A stretch of 64,000 bases of DNA from a bacterium (GTDB lineage: Bacteria; Arandabacterota; Arandabacteria; Arandabacterales; Arandabacteraceae). The notes beneath the pieces are model-generated. The model was not told the origin of the DNA and made no database searches. It saw only the letters and a program-made list of their open reading frames with translations. Shown one piece after another: positions 1-8,766 of this stretch (positions are counted from its first letter, which is position 1; the number at the start of each line of letters is the position of its first letter). Position numbers and translations under genes: made by a program. The stretch is taken from assembly GCA_029933125.1 (NCBI GenBank), contig JAOZOU010000006.1, forward strand, positions 141,408 through 205,407, written 5' to 3'.

Positions 1-432
1 CTGCCTTCATTTCTAGTTAAGGGCGAAGGCCTCAATTCGGGGCTTATGGTAGCTCAATATACTGCAGCCTCACTCGCTTCTGAGAACAAGCTCCTCGCTC
101 ACCCTGCAGTCACTGACAATTTCAGCATGGCGGCTGACCAGGAGGACCATGTTTGCATGGGACCGATCTCTGCCCGCAAGCTCAAGGAGATCATGTGGAA
201 TGTGGTACATATCCTTGCCATTGAGATGATGTCAGCTGCTCAAGCCTTTGACTTCCTTGATGCCTGCCCTGGTAGAGGGACGTACGCCGCATACAAGACG
301 ATCCGCAAAGTTGTCAAACCTTTAAAGAAGGATCGCGTGCTCTGGCCAGACATCCAGGCAATAGCTGATAAGATAGCATCTTGGGAAATCCTCGAGGCAG
401 TAGAAGGTGAAGTTGGTCCCTTGCAGCTTTAA
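1..432 (+). CDS. hutH: histidine ammonia-lyase, C-terminal fragment (cut by window start)
   Basis: The reading frame is open from base 1, so the first ATG (46) is internal and the gene starts outside the window. About 143 C-terminal residues are visible. They match the end of histidine ammonia-lyase: G-LNSG-(L)MVAQYTAASLASENK, then NQEDHV-like 'ADQEDHVCMGPISARK', then the helical 'LAIEMMSAAQAFDF' segment. The family enzyme deaminates L-histidine to urocanate with an MIO prosthetic group; the MIO-forming Ala-Ser-Gly lies upstream and is not visible. The gene ends with TAA at 430-432. No other hut gene follows, so whether it belongs to a degradation operon must be judged from sequence to the left. 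Confidence 0.92.
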   Translation: MPSFLVKGEGLNSGLMVAQYTAASLASENKLLAHPAVTDNFSMAADQEDHVCMGPISARKLKEIMWNVVHILAIEMMSAAQAFDFLDACPGRGTYAAYKTIRKVVKPLKKDRVLWPDIQAIADKIASWEILEAVEGEVGPLQL

Positions 433-790
433 GAGAGAACGAGGGCTACATGGCTGTCTCTGTCCGACTCCACAAAGAAAACCAGAAGGCAGCACGATGT
501 GACTGCCTAAAACCTCCCTGTGGACTCACGCTCTTGCTCGAATCCCCCATTGATGTCTACCAACACAACTTGGCGCATGGAATGTGAGCTATAATTTAGC
601 TTGCTTTCGCCACATGAGTGTGTCAAAATATAGCCCGCTAGGCGTGAGAGTTTGCCGGGGAGTGACTCAGGCGGGAGCACCTTTAATTCCTTCTTGTTTC
701 CAATTAGATGGGTGCTCGTCCCTTTGAAGTTAGTGGCAGTGGCTGCGCTGAGGCAAGGCCTCCACTGATATCGCGAAGGGGGGATGCTTT
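433..790. other. intergenic region with a possible promoter
   Basis: No convincing gene in 358 bases on either strand. A perfect TATAAT lies at 590-595 with a poor -35 (AACTTG, 567-572) 17 bases upstream; it could drive the small secreted-protein genes at 791 onward. A purine-rich GAAGGGGGG ribosome-binding site (774-783) precedes the ATG at 791. I see no tRNA and no recognisable riboswitch. Confidence 0.4.
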
Positions 791-1039
791 ATGAGGCTGC
801 GTCTGGTGTTGGTCGGCTTCCTAATACCTGCACTTGTTGGCGTTAGTCTAGCAGCCAGGTACGATGAGCGCCAGACTACCCCTGCCTCCAGTCCAGACAG
901 GCAGGAGCTGCATGAGTACTGGCCTCCTACTGAACCACCTGTCGCCTTTAAGATGGGTGATCCAGAGTTTCCAATGCTTTTCGGTGTCCAATATAATGGA
1001 CTCTGGTACTGGCTGAGGGTTCTCTTTAGAATCTTCTAG
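791..1039 (+). CDS. small secreted protein of unknown function, possibly interrupted by an amber codon
   Basis: Encodes 82 residues starting with a typical signal peptide (Arg-rich start, hydrophobic stretch VLVGFLIPALVGVSLAA). A strong Shine-Dalgarno sequence lies just upstream. The mature part is Pro/Trp-rich and matches no family I recognise. The frame does not end naturally at the TAG (1037-1039): the same frame stays open for 73 more codons to a TGA at 1259-1261, two bases before the next gene's TTG start. That spacing is what an operon would give if the real gene ran through to 1261. It may be a nonsense-mutated gene, a readthrough case, or a chance open frame. Function unknown. Confidence 0.5.
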   Translation: MRLRLVLVGFLIPALVGVSLAARYDERQTTPASSPDRQELHEYWPPTEPPVAFKMGDPEFPMLFGVQYNGLWYWLRVLFRIF

Positions 1040-1206
1040 ATCGCTTTCCCGTCGCGAGTAAAGGCTGGCAGAATCATAGCTGCAAGGCTGGAGGATCTAT
1101 TGGGTAAGGGGGTATTTTACCCTCAGGCACTTGCTCAAGCAGGTGTAGTCCTGCCACAGCTCGAGAGGAAGATTGTATTTGGAAAGGTAATTCCCGAAAA
1201 ACCAGT

Positions 1207-1235
1207 TTGCCAGGCCAGGCACTTTGTGCTTAACT
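1207..1235 (+). promoter_or_regulatory. possible sigma-70 promoter
   Basis: TTGCCA (1207-1212), 17-base spacer, TTAACT (1230-1235), with a start of transcription expected near 1242 and the Shine-Dalgarno AAGGAG of the lipoprotein gene at 1239-1244. The -10 is poor and the site overlaps the possible extension of the upstream gene, so this is a weak call. Confidence 0.25.
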
Positions 1236-1262
1236 TAGAAGGAGAAGTAAGGAGTAGGTGAT

Positions 1263-2327
1263 TTGCGAACCACAGTCTTGCTGGCTTTAGCTCTTACTGT
1301 TTTTCTCGTTTCCAATTGTGGAGAGGACAAAGGTACGGGTCCTCATCTTGAGTGGCTTACCCTCAATGTTGACTCGGTCAGTATTGAGGTGAGCTCTTCC
1401 TTTCAATTTGTAGCAACCCTGGATAGTGAGACAACTCAAGTTGCCTGGTATGTTGCTGGTACTGTTGGAGGAGATCCAGTAAATGGTATGATAACTACCG
1501 ATGGGCTATATATCGCTCCACCTGAGCCTTTACCCGTTGGAACAACCGTCAGGGTTACTGCAAGGACACTTGCCGATACAACAGTGAGCGCATCAGCTTT
1601 TGTCACCATCACTCAAACTGGACAATCACCATATATCCAGGTCATACCCGCTATGGCAACTCTCAATTTAGGTGATTCACTACACTTTGCTAGTCATGTC
1701 TATAATTGTTCCTCGGACGATGTTATCTGGTCCGTTGAAAAGCTCTGGGGTTCAGAGTCCCAGATAGGGCTCATAAGAACCAACGGTACCTATGTAGCCC
1801 CTACTTCCATCAGTTCTTCTCTTGTGCTGCTTGTTAGAGCCATGAGCCTTGGTTGTGGTGACAAGATTGGCATTGCTCGAATCAATCTCATAGGCTCGCC
1901 ACACCCATTCGATGTGGAGCTCGAAGATTTCACAGATTCACTGAGCCTGAATGGAGAAATCGATCGTATAGTCTGTGGTGCGGCGAGTCGCGGGATGGCG
2001 GTTTGGGGGCTCGACAGCCTCGGCGAATATGTTGATGTTCCAATGAAAGCTCCTGCTGCTGGTCAATATCTCGCTTCAGTTTGGTACTCAGCATCACCCG
2101 GCGACTCAATAACGGTTAGAGTGACGGTGATTGGGTGCGACGATGAGGATCAAAGCGAGGTATATGTGCTTGATGAGGGCACGGGCATGGGTTGAACTGA
2201 GCGCTATCATGAGGCTGCCGGGAGCAGCCACTTTAAGTTGACTCGCAATCCATGCGTGCTAAGATTTACCCACCTGGGTGGCAAAGGCGGCAGGATGGAT
2301 CGTGTTCACTTTGAGCCGGTAAAGTAG
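1263..2327 (+). CDS. lipoprotein with Ig-like and carbohydrate-binding-like domains, crossed by an in-frame TGA
   Basis: TTG start behind AAGGAG. Residues 1-19 are a lipoprotein signal (FLVSNC, lipid-bearing Cys19). Residues ~35-200 hold two Ig-like repeats of the type W-x-V-...-G-x-I-x-x-x-G-x-Y-x-A-P. Residues ~215-310 start a CBM/galactose-binding-like beta-sandwich (VELEDF...). A TGA stands at 2193-2195 (codon 311), but the frame continues 43 codons to TAG (2325-2327). That tail reads exactly like the missing end of the fold (SSHFKLTR, VLRFTHLGGKGG, MDRVHFEP). The TGA is either a selenocysteine codon (a 6-bp hairpin lies at 2213-2229) or a TGG-to-TGA nonsense change. Stopping at 2195 would leave a truncated domain. 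Outer-surface glycan binding is a guess. Confidence 0.7.
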
Positions 2328-2402
2328 ATCCTTTCCAATTGAATCTCCAGGAGACTTAAGGCTATCATAGACTATCCGCAGAATCATGAGGAGAAGGAGT
2401 TG

Positions 2403-3749
2403 ATGAAGCGACGCTCACTCATCACCTCTGAGATAAAGGAGATACTTGCAGAGGGTAGAAAAGACGATCTCCTCAATTTCCTGAGGCAACAATCCCCTCA
2501 CGATATTGCAGAATATCTCGAAGATCTTGAGCCTAAGATGATTGCTGAGATAGTTCTGGGGCTTGGCTCACCTGCTGGACCAGATGCGTTTCAGAAGCTT
2601 CCCATAGATCTCCAAGTTGAAGTGCTTGAAGAGATGTCAAGAACCGATGGTGCACACTTGCTTGAGGGGATGGATCCCGATGAGCGAACTGACCTGGTGA
2701 AAGCCTTACCTGAGGAGGAAGCTGAGAAAATCCTTCCTCTGATCGCACAGGCCAAGCGCAATGAGATTGCCAGGCTCTTAACCTATGAAGAGGGTACAGC
2801 GGGTTCGGTTATGACAACCGAATATGCTGCTCTTCCCCAGGATCTCACAATAACCGAAGCACTTTCCGAACTCCGCAAAATTGCGCCCGACCGCGACACG
2901 CTCTACAACGTTTATGTCGTTGACGATGCCCGTCGCCTTGTAGGTGTGATTCCCCTCAAGGACATCTTTGTTCAGCCCAGTCTTGCTCGGCTCAAGGAAG
3001 TGATGCGGACCGATGTAAAGAGTGTTAAGGCAACTGACGACGTTGAGGAGGTTGCACGGCTGGCACGTGACTATGATCTTGTTTCAATACCGGTTGTCGA
3101 TGATGAGTCAAAGCTCATAGGGATAGTGACCATTGATGACATCGTTGATGTTTTTGAAGAAGAAGCAACTGAGGATATTTATCACTATGGAGCTGTTGAT
3201 GAGCATGTAAGGTATCTTCCCTCGAATCCCTTATGGCTTGCCCGTCAGAGAGTTGTGTGGCTGATATTGCTTGCTGCAGTCGGATTCATATCTGGTGCGG
3301 TTATCGATCGTTATGAATCGATAATAACAAGTGTATTTGCCCTTGCCATATTCATTCCTGTTATCAATGCCTCTGGAGGCAATGCTGGCACTCAGGCATC
3401 GACAGTTATCATAAGAGGGCTCGCAACGGGTGAGATTTCCATTGCTGACTCCTTGAGAATCTTTTCAAAGGAGATCCTTGTTGGCTTAAGTGTCGGGGTT
3501 GTTGTGGCAATTGTCGGAGCCCTTAGAGGCTTCCTGCTTGAGCATAGCATACGCCTTGCAATTACAATTGGGCTAGCGATGGTTGCTGTCGTGACCTTTG
3601 CGACAGTCCTGGGAGCTGTCTTGCCGCTTCTCTTTAAGCGCCTAAAGCTCGATCCTGCTGTTGTATCTGGCCCCTTTATTGCAAGTGTCCTCGATGTTGT
3701 CGCTCTTCTCATCTATCTTGAAATCGCCCGCCTGATCCTCAAACTATAG
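2403..3749 (+). CDS. mgtE: magnesium transporter MgtE
   Basis: 448 residues, the usual length. Order: MgtE N-terminal helical domain with LxxL(D/E)P-type repeats (1-130), a pair of CBS domains (~135-255) that sense cytoplasmic Mg2+, a linker helix, then five membrane segments (from ~285). The pore signature PVINASGGNAGTQ is intact (~325-340), as is the last-helix PFIASVLDV motif. The protein is an inner-membrane, Mg2+-gated channel. The ATG at 2403 sits behind AGGAGAAGGAG; a TTG three bases earlier could also be used. It follows the lipoprotein gene by 75 bases with no clear promoter of its own and no M-box-like leader. Confidence 0.96.
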   Translation: MKRRSLITSEIKEILAEGRKDDLLNFLRQQSPHDIAEYLEDLEPKMIAEIVLGLGSPAGPDAFQKLPIDLQVEVLEEMSRTDGAHLLEGMDPDERTDLVKALPEEEAEKILPLIAQAKRNEIARLLTYEEGTAGSVMTTEYAALPQDLTITEALSELRKIAPDRDTLYNVYVVDDARRLVGVIPLKDIFVQPSLARLKEVMRTDVKSVKATDDVEEVARLARDYDLVSIPVVDDESKLIGIVTIDDIVDVFEEEATEDIYHYGAVDEHVRYLPSNPLWLARQRVVWLILLAAVGFISGAVIDRYESIITSVFALAIFIPVINASGGNAGTQASTVIIRGLATGEISIADSLRIFSKEILVGLSVGVVVAIVGALRGFLLEHSIRLAITIGLAMVAVVTFATVLGAVLPLLFKRLKLDPAVVSGPFIASVLDVVALLIYLEIARLILKL

Positions 3750-3774
3750 CATCATCGCCTACCATGCGTCGCGG

Positions 3775-3803
3775 TTGACAAAGACAGCTTGTTGGTGTAA
3801 CAT
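3775..3803 (+). promoter_or_regulatory. strong sigma-70 promoter of the isocitrate dehydrogenase gene
   Basis: TTGACA (3775-3780), exact 17-base spacer, TAACAT (3798-3803). Transcription should begin near 3810, giving a leader of about 58 bases before the ATG at 3868. The TTG of the -35 box opens the same frame as the gene, which can mislead gene finders into an over-long start. Confidence 0.8.
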
Positions 3804-3867
3804 GACATACTCTGGTAAGCGCAATATCTCCAGTAAGCTATTACTTGAACCAGCAGAGGAGGAAGGC

Positions 3868-5070
3868 ATGAACCAAGAGGTGATTGAAAGAGCAAAAAAA
3901 CACTTCGAGAATCTTGTGCTTGAGCAGCTTGAGCGAGTTGAGCGCATGAAGCAAGCAGAGGATTGGATCGATTACTCGAAGCTTAAGCCCATCATCATAG
4001 GTGTCATAGGTGGCGACGGTATTGGACCCTACATCGCAGCCGAGGCCCAACGTGTGCTCGAAACCATGCTTGCTGAAGAGGTCAAATCTGGCAAGGTTGA
4101 ATTCAGGGTAATTGAGGGCTTGACTATTGAGAACCGTGCGAAAGTTAACAAGCCTATTCCTGACGATGTTCTCGAAGAGATTAAGAAGTGCCATGTTACT
4201 CTCAAAGGACCCACAACAACGCCGCGCAAGGGCGATCCCTGGCCCAATATTGAAAGTGCAAATGTGGCAATGAGACGCTATCTTGATCTGTTTGCAAATG
4301 TAAGACCGGTCAAGGTGCCGAAGGAGGGGATTGATTGGATATTCTTCAGGGAAAACACTGAAGGTGCATATGTCTTAGGCAGTCAGGGGATAGAGGTTAC
4401 AGAAGATCTTGCATTTGATTTCAAGGTGATAACAACACAGGGAGCCGAAAGGATAATAAGACTGGCCTTTGATTATGCTCGCAAGAATGGCATTAAACGA
4501 GTAACAATCGTGACAAAGGCAAATGTCATAAAGACAACCGATGGCAAGTTCCTCAAGGTGGGGCAGAAGATTGCGGAGGAATATCCTGAGATCGAGTGCG
4601 ATGACTGGTATATCGACATTATGACCGCCAAGCTTGTCGACCCCAAACGCCGCCGTGATTTCAAGGTGTTGGTTCTGCCCAATCTCTATGGGGACATTTT
4701 GACAGATGAGGCTGCCGAGTTCCAGGGTGGTGTGGGAACAGCTGGCAGTGCAAACATCGGCAAACGCTACGCCATGTTTGAAGCGATACATGGCTCCGCA
4801 CCTCGGATGGTGAGGGAAGGACGCGCCCAGTATGCTGATCCGTCCAGCATGATTCGTGCTGGTGCGATGATGCTTAACCACATTGGCTTTCCTGAGAAGG
4901 GCAAGCGGCTTGAGATGGCTCTTGACATATGTGGACAATATGAGAAGAAACTCGTTATGACTGGCCGCCCAACCGGAGCCACGGGTAAGGAATTTGCTGA
5001 CTATATCCTGGAGACGGTGAGAGACCCTAAGCTTGAGGAACGCTGGAAGAGCTATGCCCTGGCAGAGTGA
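3868..5070 (+). CDS. isocitrate/isopropylmalate-type dehydrogenase, probably NAD-dependent isocitrate dehydrogenase
   Basis: 400 residues from the ATG at 3868, which has GAGGAGGAAGG upstream; the longer frame from 3775 would begin inside the promoter. The beta-decarboxylating dehydrogenase fold is clear: GGDGIGP near the N-terminus, substrate loop SANVAMRRYLDLFANVRPV with the Ser-x-Asn typical of isocitrate enzymes, Tyr/Lys catalytic region (FRENTEGAYV, then K-ANV-K), metal ligands in YGDILTDEAAE, and cofactor loop EAIHGSAP. Family enzymes oxidise isocitrate to 2-oxoglutarate. A homoisocitrate or isopropylmalate substrate is less likely. An aconitase is encoded at 61.5-63.4 kb, so the window supplies two consecutive steps of the oxidative TCA arm. 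Confidence 0.88.
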   Translation: MNQEVIERAKKHFENLVLEQLERVERMKQAEDWIDYSKLKPIIIGVIGGDGIGPYIAAEAQRVLETMLAEEVKSGKVEFRVIEGLTIENRAKVNKPIPDDVLEEIKKCHVTLKGPTTTPRKGDPWPNIESANVAMRRYLDLFANVRPVKVPKEGIDWIFFRENTEGAYVLGSQGIEVTEDLAFDFKVITTQGAERIIRLAFDYARKNGIKRVTIVTKANVIKTTDGKFLKVGQKIAEEYPEIECDDWYIDIMTAKLVDPKRRRDFKVLVLPNLYGDILTDEAAEFQGGVGTAGSANIGKRYAMFEAIHGSAPRMVREGRAQYADPSSMIRAGAMMLNHIGFPEKGKRLEMALDICGQYEKKLVMTGRPTGATGKEFADYILETVRDPKLEERWKSYALAE

Positions 5071-5106
5071 AGTTGCAAGAGACTGCCATACGATGAGGGG
5101 TGTGGA

Positions 5107-6924
5107 TTGAGGCGTTTGTGGGTATTGGCTTTGCTTGCCCTGCTTTCAGGCTTGGCCACATGCGCCTCCCGGCTTGATCCCGGCAGGCTACTTCATGATT
5201 TTGATTGCTATCTTGTGCAGCTCCACATTCATGGCCTTTCCAACCACAATGGCAACAGGTTGCCAGCATCAATGGAATCGCACAGCTCTGAGGCTCGAAG
5301 GTGTAACTTTGATGTCATATGGTGGAGCGATCATGCGCGCATCTTTGAATCCTATGCTGACGACATCAAGGTGCGCTTCCGGAATGCAAGGCTCAACGGG
5401 GACACGCTTATCTTTGCCAAGAAGCGTGAGAGGGCGCTTTCGCGTTTCGCCGTCACTAAGGTTGGTAAAGGCTGCGACATTTCGATCGATAGAGCAAGTG
5501 TAAAGATTGGTTTCACAAGGCTTGAAGAGCCATGTTCTGAGCGTGCTGTAAAGATCAGACTGGCATCTGCACGTGGCAAGGTTCATACACTTGATTTCTG
5601 CCGACCTGTAGCATCTGGATTGAAAGTCCTTATGTGGGGTGACTTTAGCACCCTCAAGCAAGCCAACTCCTATCTCCGATTCAAGGTTGACCTCTCGTGG
5701 CATCCCAAGGGTCAACACCATCTGATGTGGGTCTTCTCAGGAGAGAAAGAGGGGAGGCTTGAGGTTGTGGGAGATACTCTGGCAAGTAGGGTATTGCCAC
5801 TTGATGGTTCCAAGCACCTGATCACCCTCGACGTGGAAGATCTGGCATCAAACCTCCCCAATGGCTATGACAATACCCTGAGTGATGTTGTGATTGAATT
5901 CGGAACACACGCATGTGATCCCTTAAGTGTCAGGCTCGATAGCCTTGCGATTCACAGTGATCGACCTCAGGGAGAGAATCAATATGGCCTAGTTGAGGAA
6001 CTCGCTCGAAGATATGCTTCCAACTATGGTGTGACGGAATATGTGGGTGTTGAGCTCGGACTCTTCCACACCCCCTTGCTCCCGCACATGAATGCCTTCC
6101 TGCCCGATAGCACACGAACTTTCTATGACATGAAGATCTGGCGGGGTATGAAGCGGCCAGATTGGGTTGAACTTATTCATGCGAAGGGTGGGCTTGTCTC
6201 CTTCAATCATCCTTTTGGTGCATCTTTAAGGCCTCGCCATGCACCCCTTGACACAATACCGCTTGATGCATCTCCACGCCGCATGTGGCGCAGCGGAAGA
6301 AAGGTAAGTGAGAGTGATTTCTGGAGGGTAGCAAAGCCCCTGCTCGAACATAAGGCTCTCGGTGCAGACATTCTTGAGGTCGGCTATCTTTTTAGGGCAA
6401 CTGGGTCGCTTGAAGATCATCTTCGCCTCTGGGATCTTGCCCTTGCGAATGGTATCAAGCTTGTTGGAGATGGTGTAAGCGATAGTCATGGCGGAAGGTG
6501 GGAACCCAATATGGTTCCGGGTGATTTTGCAACATGGATATGGGCTCGCAGCAAGGATGCGGATGACATCATTCAGGCGCTTAGGCATGGAAGGGTTGCT
6601 TTTGGCGATCCCTTCTATTGGAAAGGAAGGTTTGCGTTCGGGATTGACAACACGCTGATGGGTGACACCCTTCATGCGCAAGGTAGTGGCAAAGCTCGGG
6701 CATGGATACTTATGGATCCGCCACGCAGTGATGTTATCGTAAGACTCATCCAGATTGAGATGCGGAAGGCACACGATCTTTCATTCGTTCGTCAAGATAC
6801 GATACGTACCCATTTCGATTCGATAGATGTCGAAAAGATCGTACCCAGCTTTGTACGCATCGAGGTTTATGACCTCGATGGAAACCCTCTTATTTTCAGC
6901 AATCCTGTGTTTATCCTCCGCTAG
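5107..6924 (+). CDS. PHP-domain metallohydrolase-like lipoprotein (CehA/McbA type)
   Basis: 605 residues from a TTG start. An N-terminal signal with a lipobox-like LATC (Cys18) suggests membrane anchoring outside the cytoplasm. A PHP-like metal site follows: HIHGLSNHNG (~40-50), WWSDHARIF (~78-86), then HPFG (~365), and SDSHGG near 462, which together supply the His/Asp ligands of polymerase-and-histidinol-phosphatase-like hydrolases. The middle (~115-280) is a beta-rich insertion without a known signature. PHP proteins hydrolyse phosphoesters, or related bonds in the CehA group; the substrate here is unknown. It begins 36 bases after the dehydrogenase gene. Confidence 0.75.
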   Translation: MRRLWVLALLALLSGLATCASRLDPGRLLHDFDCYLVQLHIHGLSNHNGNRLPASMESHSSEARRCNFDVIWWSDHARIFESYADDIKVRFRNARLNGDTLIFAKKRERALSRFAVTKVGKGCDISIDRASVKIGFTRLEEPCSERAVKIRLASARGKVHTLDFCRPVASGLKVLMWGDFSTLKQANSYLRFKVDLSWHPKGQHHLMWVFSGEKEGRLEVVGDTLASRVLPLDGSKHLITLDVEDLASNLPNGYDNTLSDVVIEFGTHACDPLSVRLDSLAIHSDRPQGENQYGLVEELARRYASNYGVTEYVGVELGLFHTPLLPHMNAFLPDSTRTFYDMKIWRGMKRPDWVELIHAKGGLVSFNHPFGASLRPRHAPLDTIPLDASPRRMWRSGRKVSESDFWRVAKPLLEHKALGADILEVGYLFRATGSLEDHLRLWDLALANGIKLVGDGVSDSHGGRWEPNMVPGDFATWIWARSKDADDIIQALRHGRVAFGDPFYWKGRFAFGIDNTLMGDTLHAQGSGKARAWILMDPPRSDVIVRLIQIEMRKAHDLSFVRQDTIRTHFDSIDVEKIVPSFVRIEVYDLDGNPLIFSNPVFILR

Positions 6925-6932
6925 CCTACCGT

Positions 6933-6961
6933 TTGCAATTGCCCTCGTGCATGGATATAAT
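6933..6961 (+). promoter_or_regulatory. sigma-70 promoter upstream of the tagD-like gene
   Basis: TTGCAA (6933-6938), 17-base spacer, perfect TATAAT (6956-6961). Starts nine bases after the PHP gene's stop and should drive the tagD-like, CDP-glycerol transferase-like and possibly glycosyltransferase genes, with a leader of about 55 bases. Confidence 0.75.
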
Positions 6962-7022
6962 CCAATCGATATTCTTCAGGTTTTCTCCAGCTACGTAGGA
7001 GTTAACCTCAACGAGGAAAGCT

Positions 7023-7490
7023 ATGCCTAAGAAGAAGACCGTCATAACCTATGGCACATTCGACCTTTTCCATATTGGTCACCTTCGCCTGCTCAAGCGA
7101 GCTAAGGAGCTCGGGGATCATTTGATTGTGGGTGTATCCACTGATCGCTTCAATGCTATCAAAGGCAAGCGAAGCATCATCCCCTTCGAACATCGGGCAG
7201 AAATCGTTAAGGCTATTCGTTATGTTGATGAAGTCATAGAAGAAAATTCCTGGGAGCAGAAGGTTGATGACATAAAGAACTACGAGGTTGATATCCTTGT
7301 AATGGGCGAGGATTGGAAGGGGAAATTCGATCATCTGAAGGAGTACTGTGATGTGGTCTATCTACCCCGTACACATGGGGTATCCTCAACAGAGCTCAAG
7401 ACGTCCTTGAGAAATCTCCTTGAGGTCTCTCCTGCCAGGCTGCGTGAAGCCCTAGCCATGCTTGAGCAAATACTCAGAGAGCTGGAATAG
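7023..7490 (+). CDS. glycerol-3-phosphate cytidylyltransferase-like nucleotidyltransferase
   Basis: 155 residues, close to TagD length plus a 25-residue tail. It has the cytidylyltransferase signatures YGTFDLFHIGH (HxGH, residues ~9-19) and the CTP-binding GVSSTELKTS near residue 120, and MGEDWKGKFD typical of the TagD/glycerol-phosphate subgroup. The expected reaction is CTP + sn-glycerol 3-phosphate to CDP-glycerol. The next gene encodes a CDP-glycerol glycerophosphotransferase-like protein, which supports that substrate, though related ethanolamine- or ribitol-phosphate enzymes cannot be ruled out. ATG at 7023 behind CGAGGAAAG. Confidence 0.88.
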   Translation: MPKKKTVITYGTFDLFHIGHLRLLKRAKELGDHLIVGVSTDRFNAIKGKRSIIPFEHRAEIVKAIRYVDEVIEENSWEQKVDDIKNYEVDILVMGEDWKGKFDHLKEYCDVVYLPRTHGVSSTELKTSLRNLLEVSPARLREALAMLEQILRELE

Positions 7491-7497
7491 CCTTACG

Positions 7498-8703
7498 ATG
7501 CTAAGCTTGATCATGAAATCGCACAAAGTTAGAGCCTTGCTCATGTTCCCCATCTATATCTTTTCAAGGTTCGTTAAACGCAATAGGAGAATCTGGCTAT
7601 TTGGACCTCTCAATCGAGCATTCCTGGATAATGGTAAGTACTTGTTTCTACATGTTATCGAAAGGCATCCCGAGATTCGCGCCTATTTTGTGTGTCAGGA
7701 CAAGAAGCTCCTAGCGGATCTTGAGGCCAGAAACTTACCCTGCCTGTACAAATGGAGTCTCAAGGGGATAGCTTACTGTCTTAGGGCAGGCTATTATCTC
7801 ATAAGTGCCTATGTCGATGACATCAATTTCTGGACATCGCGTGGCGCATGCGTGATTAACCTATGGCACGGCATACCCTTGAAAAGAATCGAATTCGATA
7901 TAACAACTGGACGACTTGCGAGGCGCTATCAAAAGCCGAGCCTAAAAGAACGTCTTTTCAAGCCCTGGCTTTTTCGAAAGCCCGATTTTGTTATCTCAAC
8001 ATCTGAAGAGGTAAGCAGGTTGTTCGCATCCGCCTTTCGCGTGTCTCGAGAGAGATGTCTTCCGATGGGCTATCCCAGGACAGATATCTTTTTCAGCGAT
8101 GACGCTGAGGTGGTAGCCCATATAAGAAGATATGAGCCGCAAATAGTATTTGACCTCTATGAGAAAATGTTGCAGTACAGGCATGTCCTCATCTACATGC
8201 CAACGTGGCGGGAGGATCGAAGGGATTTTCTAAAAGATGCATTCCCCGATCTTGAGGCTCTCAATTCAGTCCTCGCGTCCCAGAATGCATTGCTGCTTAT
8301 TAAACTCCATCCCAACGACATTCTCCCGGGTGACATTGGCGATCTCAGCAATATAGAGGCAGTTGATTCAAAGGTTGACATGTATCCATTGCTTAAGTTC
8401 ACGACTGCACTCATAACAGATTACTCATCAATCTATTTTGATTATATGTTACTCAGGAAGCCAATAATTCTTTTCCCGTTTGATTTGGAAGACTATCAGC
8501 GCATGCGCGGCTTATATTTCGACTACGATGATGTTGCTCCAGGGTATGTAGCGAAGGATTTCGAAAGTCTCCTGGCTTGTGTTTCGCACATCGATGATCT
8601 TAGGGTGGAGCAAAAGTATTACGATCTGCTTAACCGCTTCTGGAAACACCAGGATGGCAAAAGCAGTGAACGCATTGTCGAGTCTATAGAGAGGCTCTCA
8701 TAG
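7498..8703 (+). CDS. CDP-glycerol glycerophosphotransferase-like enzyme (TagB/TagF family)
   Basis: About 401 residues from ATG 7498 (7513 is an alternative; neither has a strong ribosome-binding site). The family signatures are present: INLWHGIPLKRI (~residue 115-126, catalytic His and Lys) and LITDYSSIYFDYMLLRKP (~300-317). The enzymes transfer glycerol-phosphate from CDP-glycerol onto a membrane-bound acceptor at the cytoplasmic face. In Gram-positives this builds teichoic acid; in diderms the same family decorates capsule or O-antigen, which is the likelier role here. It lies seven bases after the cytidylyltransferase and is certainly co-transcribed with it. Confidence 0.85.
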   Translation: MLSLIMKSHKVRALLMFPIYIFSRFVKRNRRIWLFGPLNRAFLDNGKYLFLHVIERHPEIRAYFVCQDKKLLADLEARNLPCLYKWSLKGIAYCLRAGYYLISAYVDDINFWTSRGACVINLWHGIPLKRIEFDITTGRLARRYQKPSLKERLFKPWLFRKPDFVISTSEEVSRLFASAFRVSRERCLPMGYPRTDIFFSDDAEVVAHIRRYEPQIVFDLYEKMLQYRHVLIYMPTWREDRRDFLKDAFPDLEALNSVLASQNALLLIKLHPNDILPGDIGDLSNIEAVDSKVDMYPLLKFTTALITDYSSIYFDYMLLRKPIILFPFDLEDYQRMRGLYFDYDDVAPGYVAKDFESLLACVSHIDDLRVEQKYYDLLNRFWKHQDGKSSERIVESIERLS

Positions 8704-8766
8704 GCAGGTGTGACTCTAAGATGGATAGCATGTGCCTTGGGGATTCTCTAAATATGAGAGTGCGAC

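Noticed and set aside
4375..4938. 187-residue antisense frame inside the dehydrogenase gene
   Set aside because: No signal or domain, opposite to a well-conserved enzyme; shadow frame.
6226..6774. 182-residue antisense frame inside the PHP gene
   Set aside because: No ribosome-binding site, no family, antisense to conserved metal-binding motifs.
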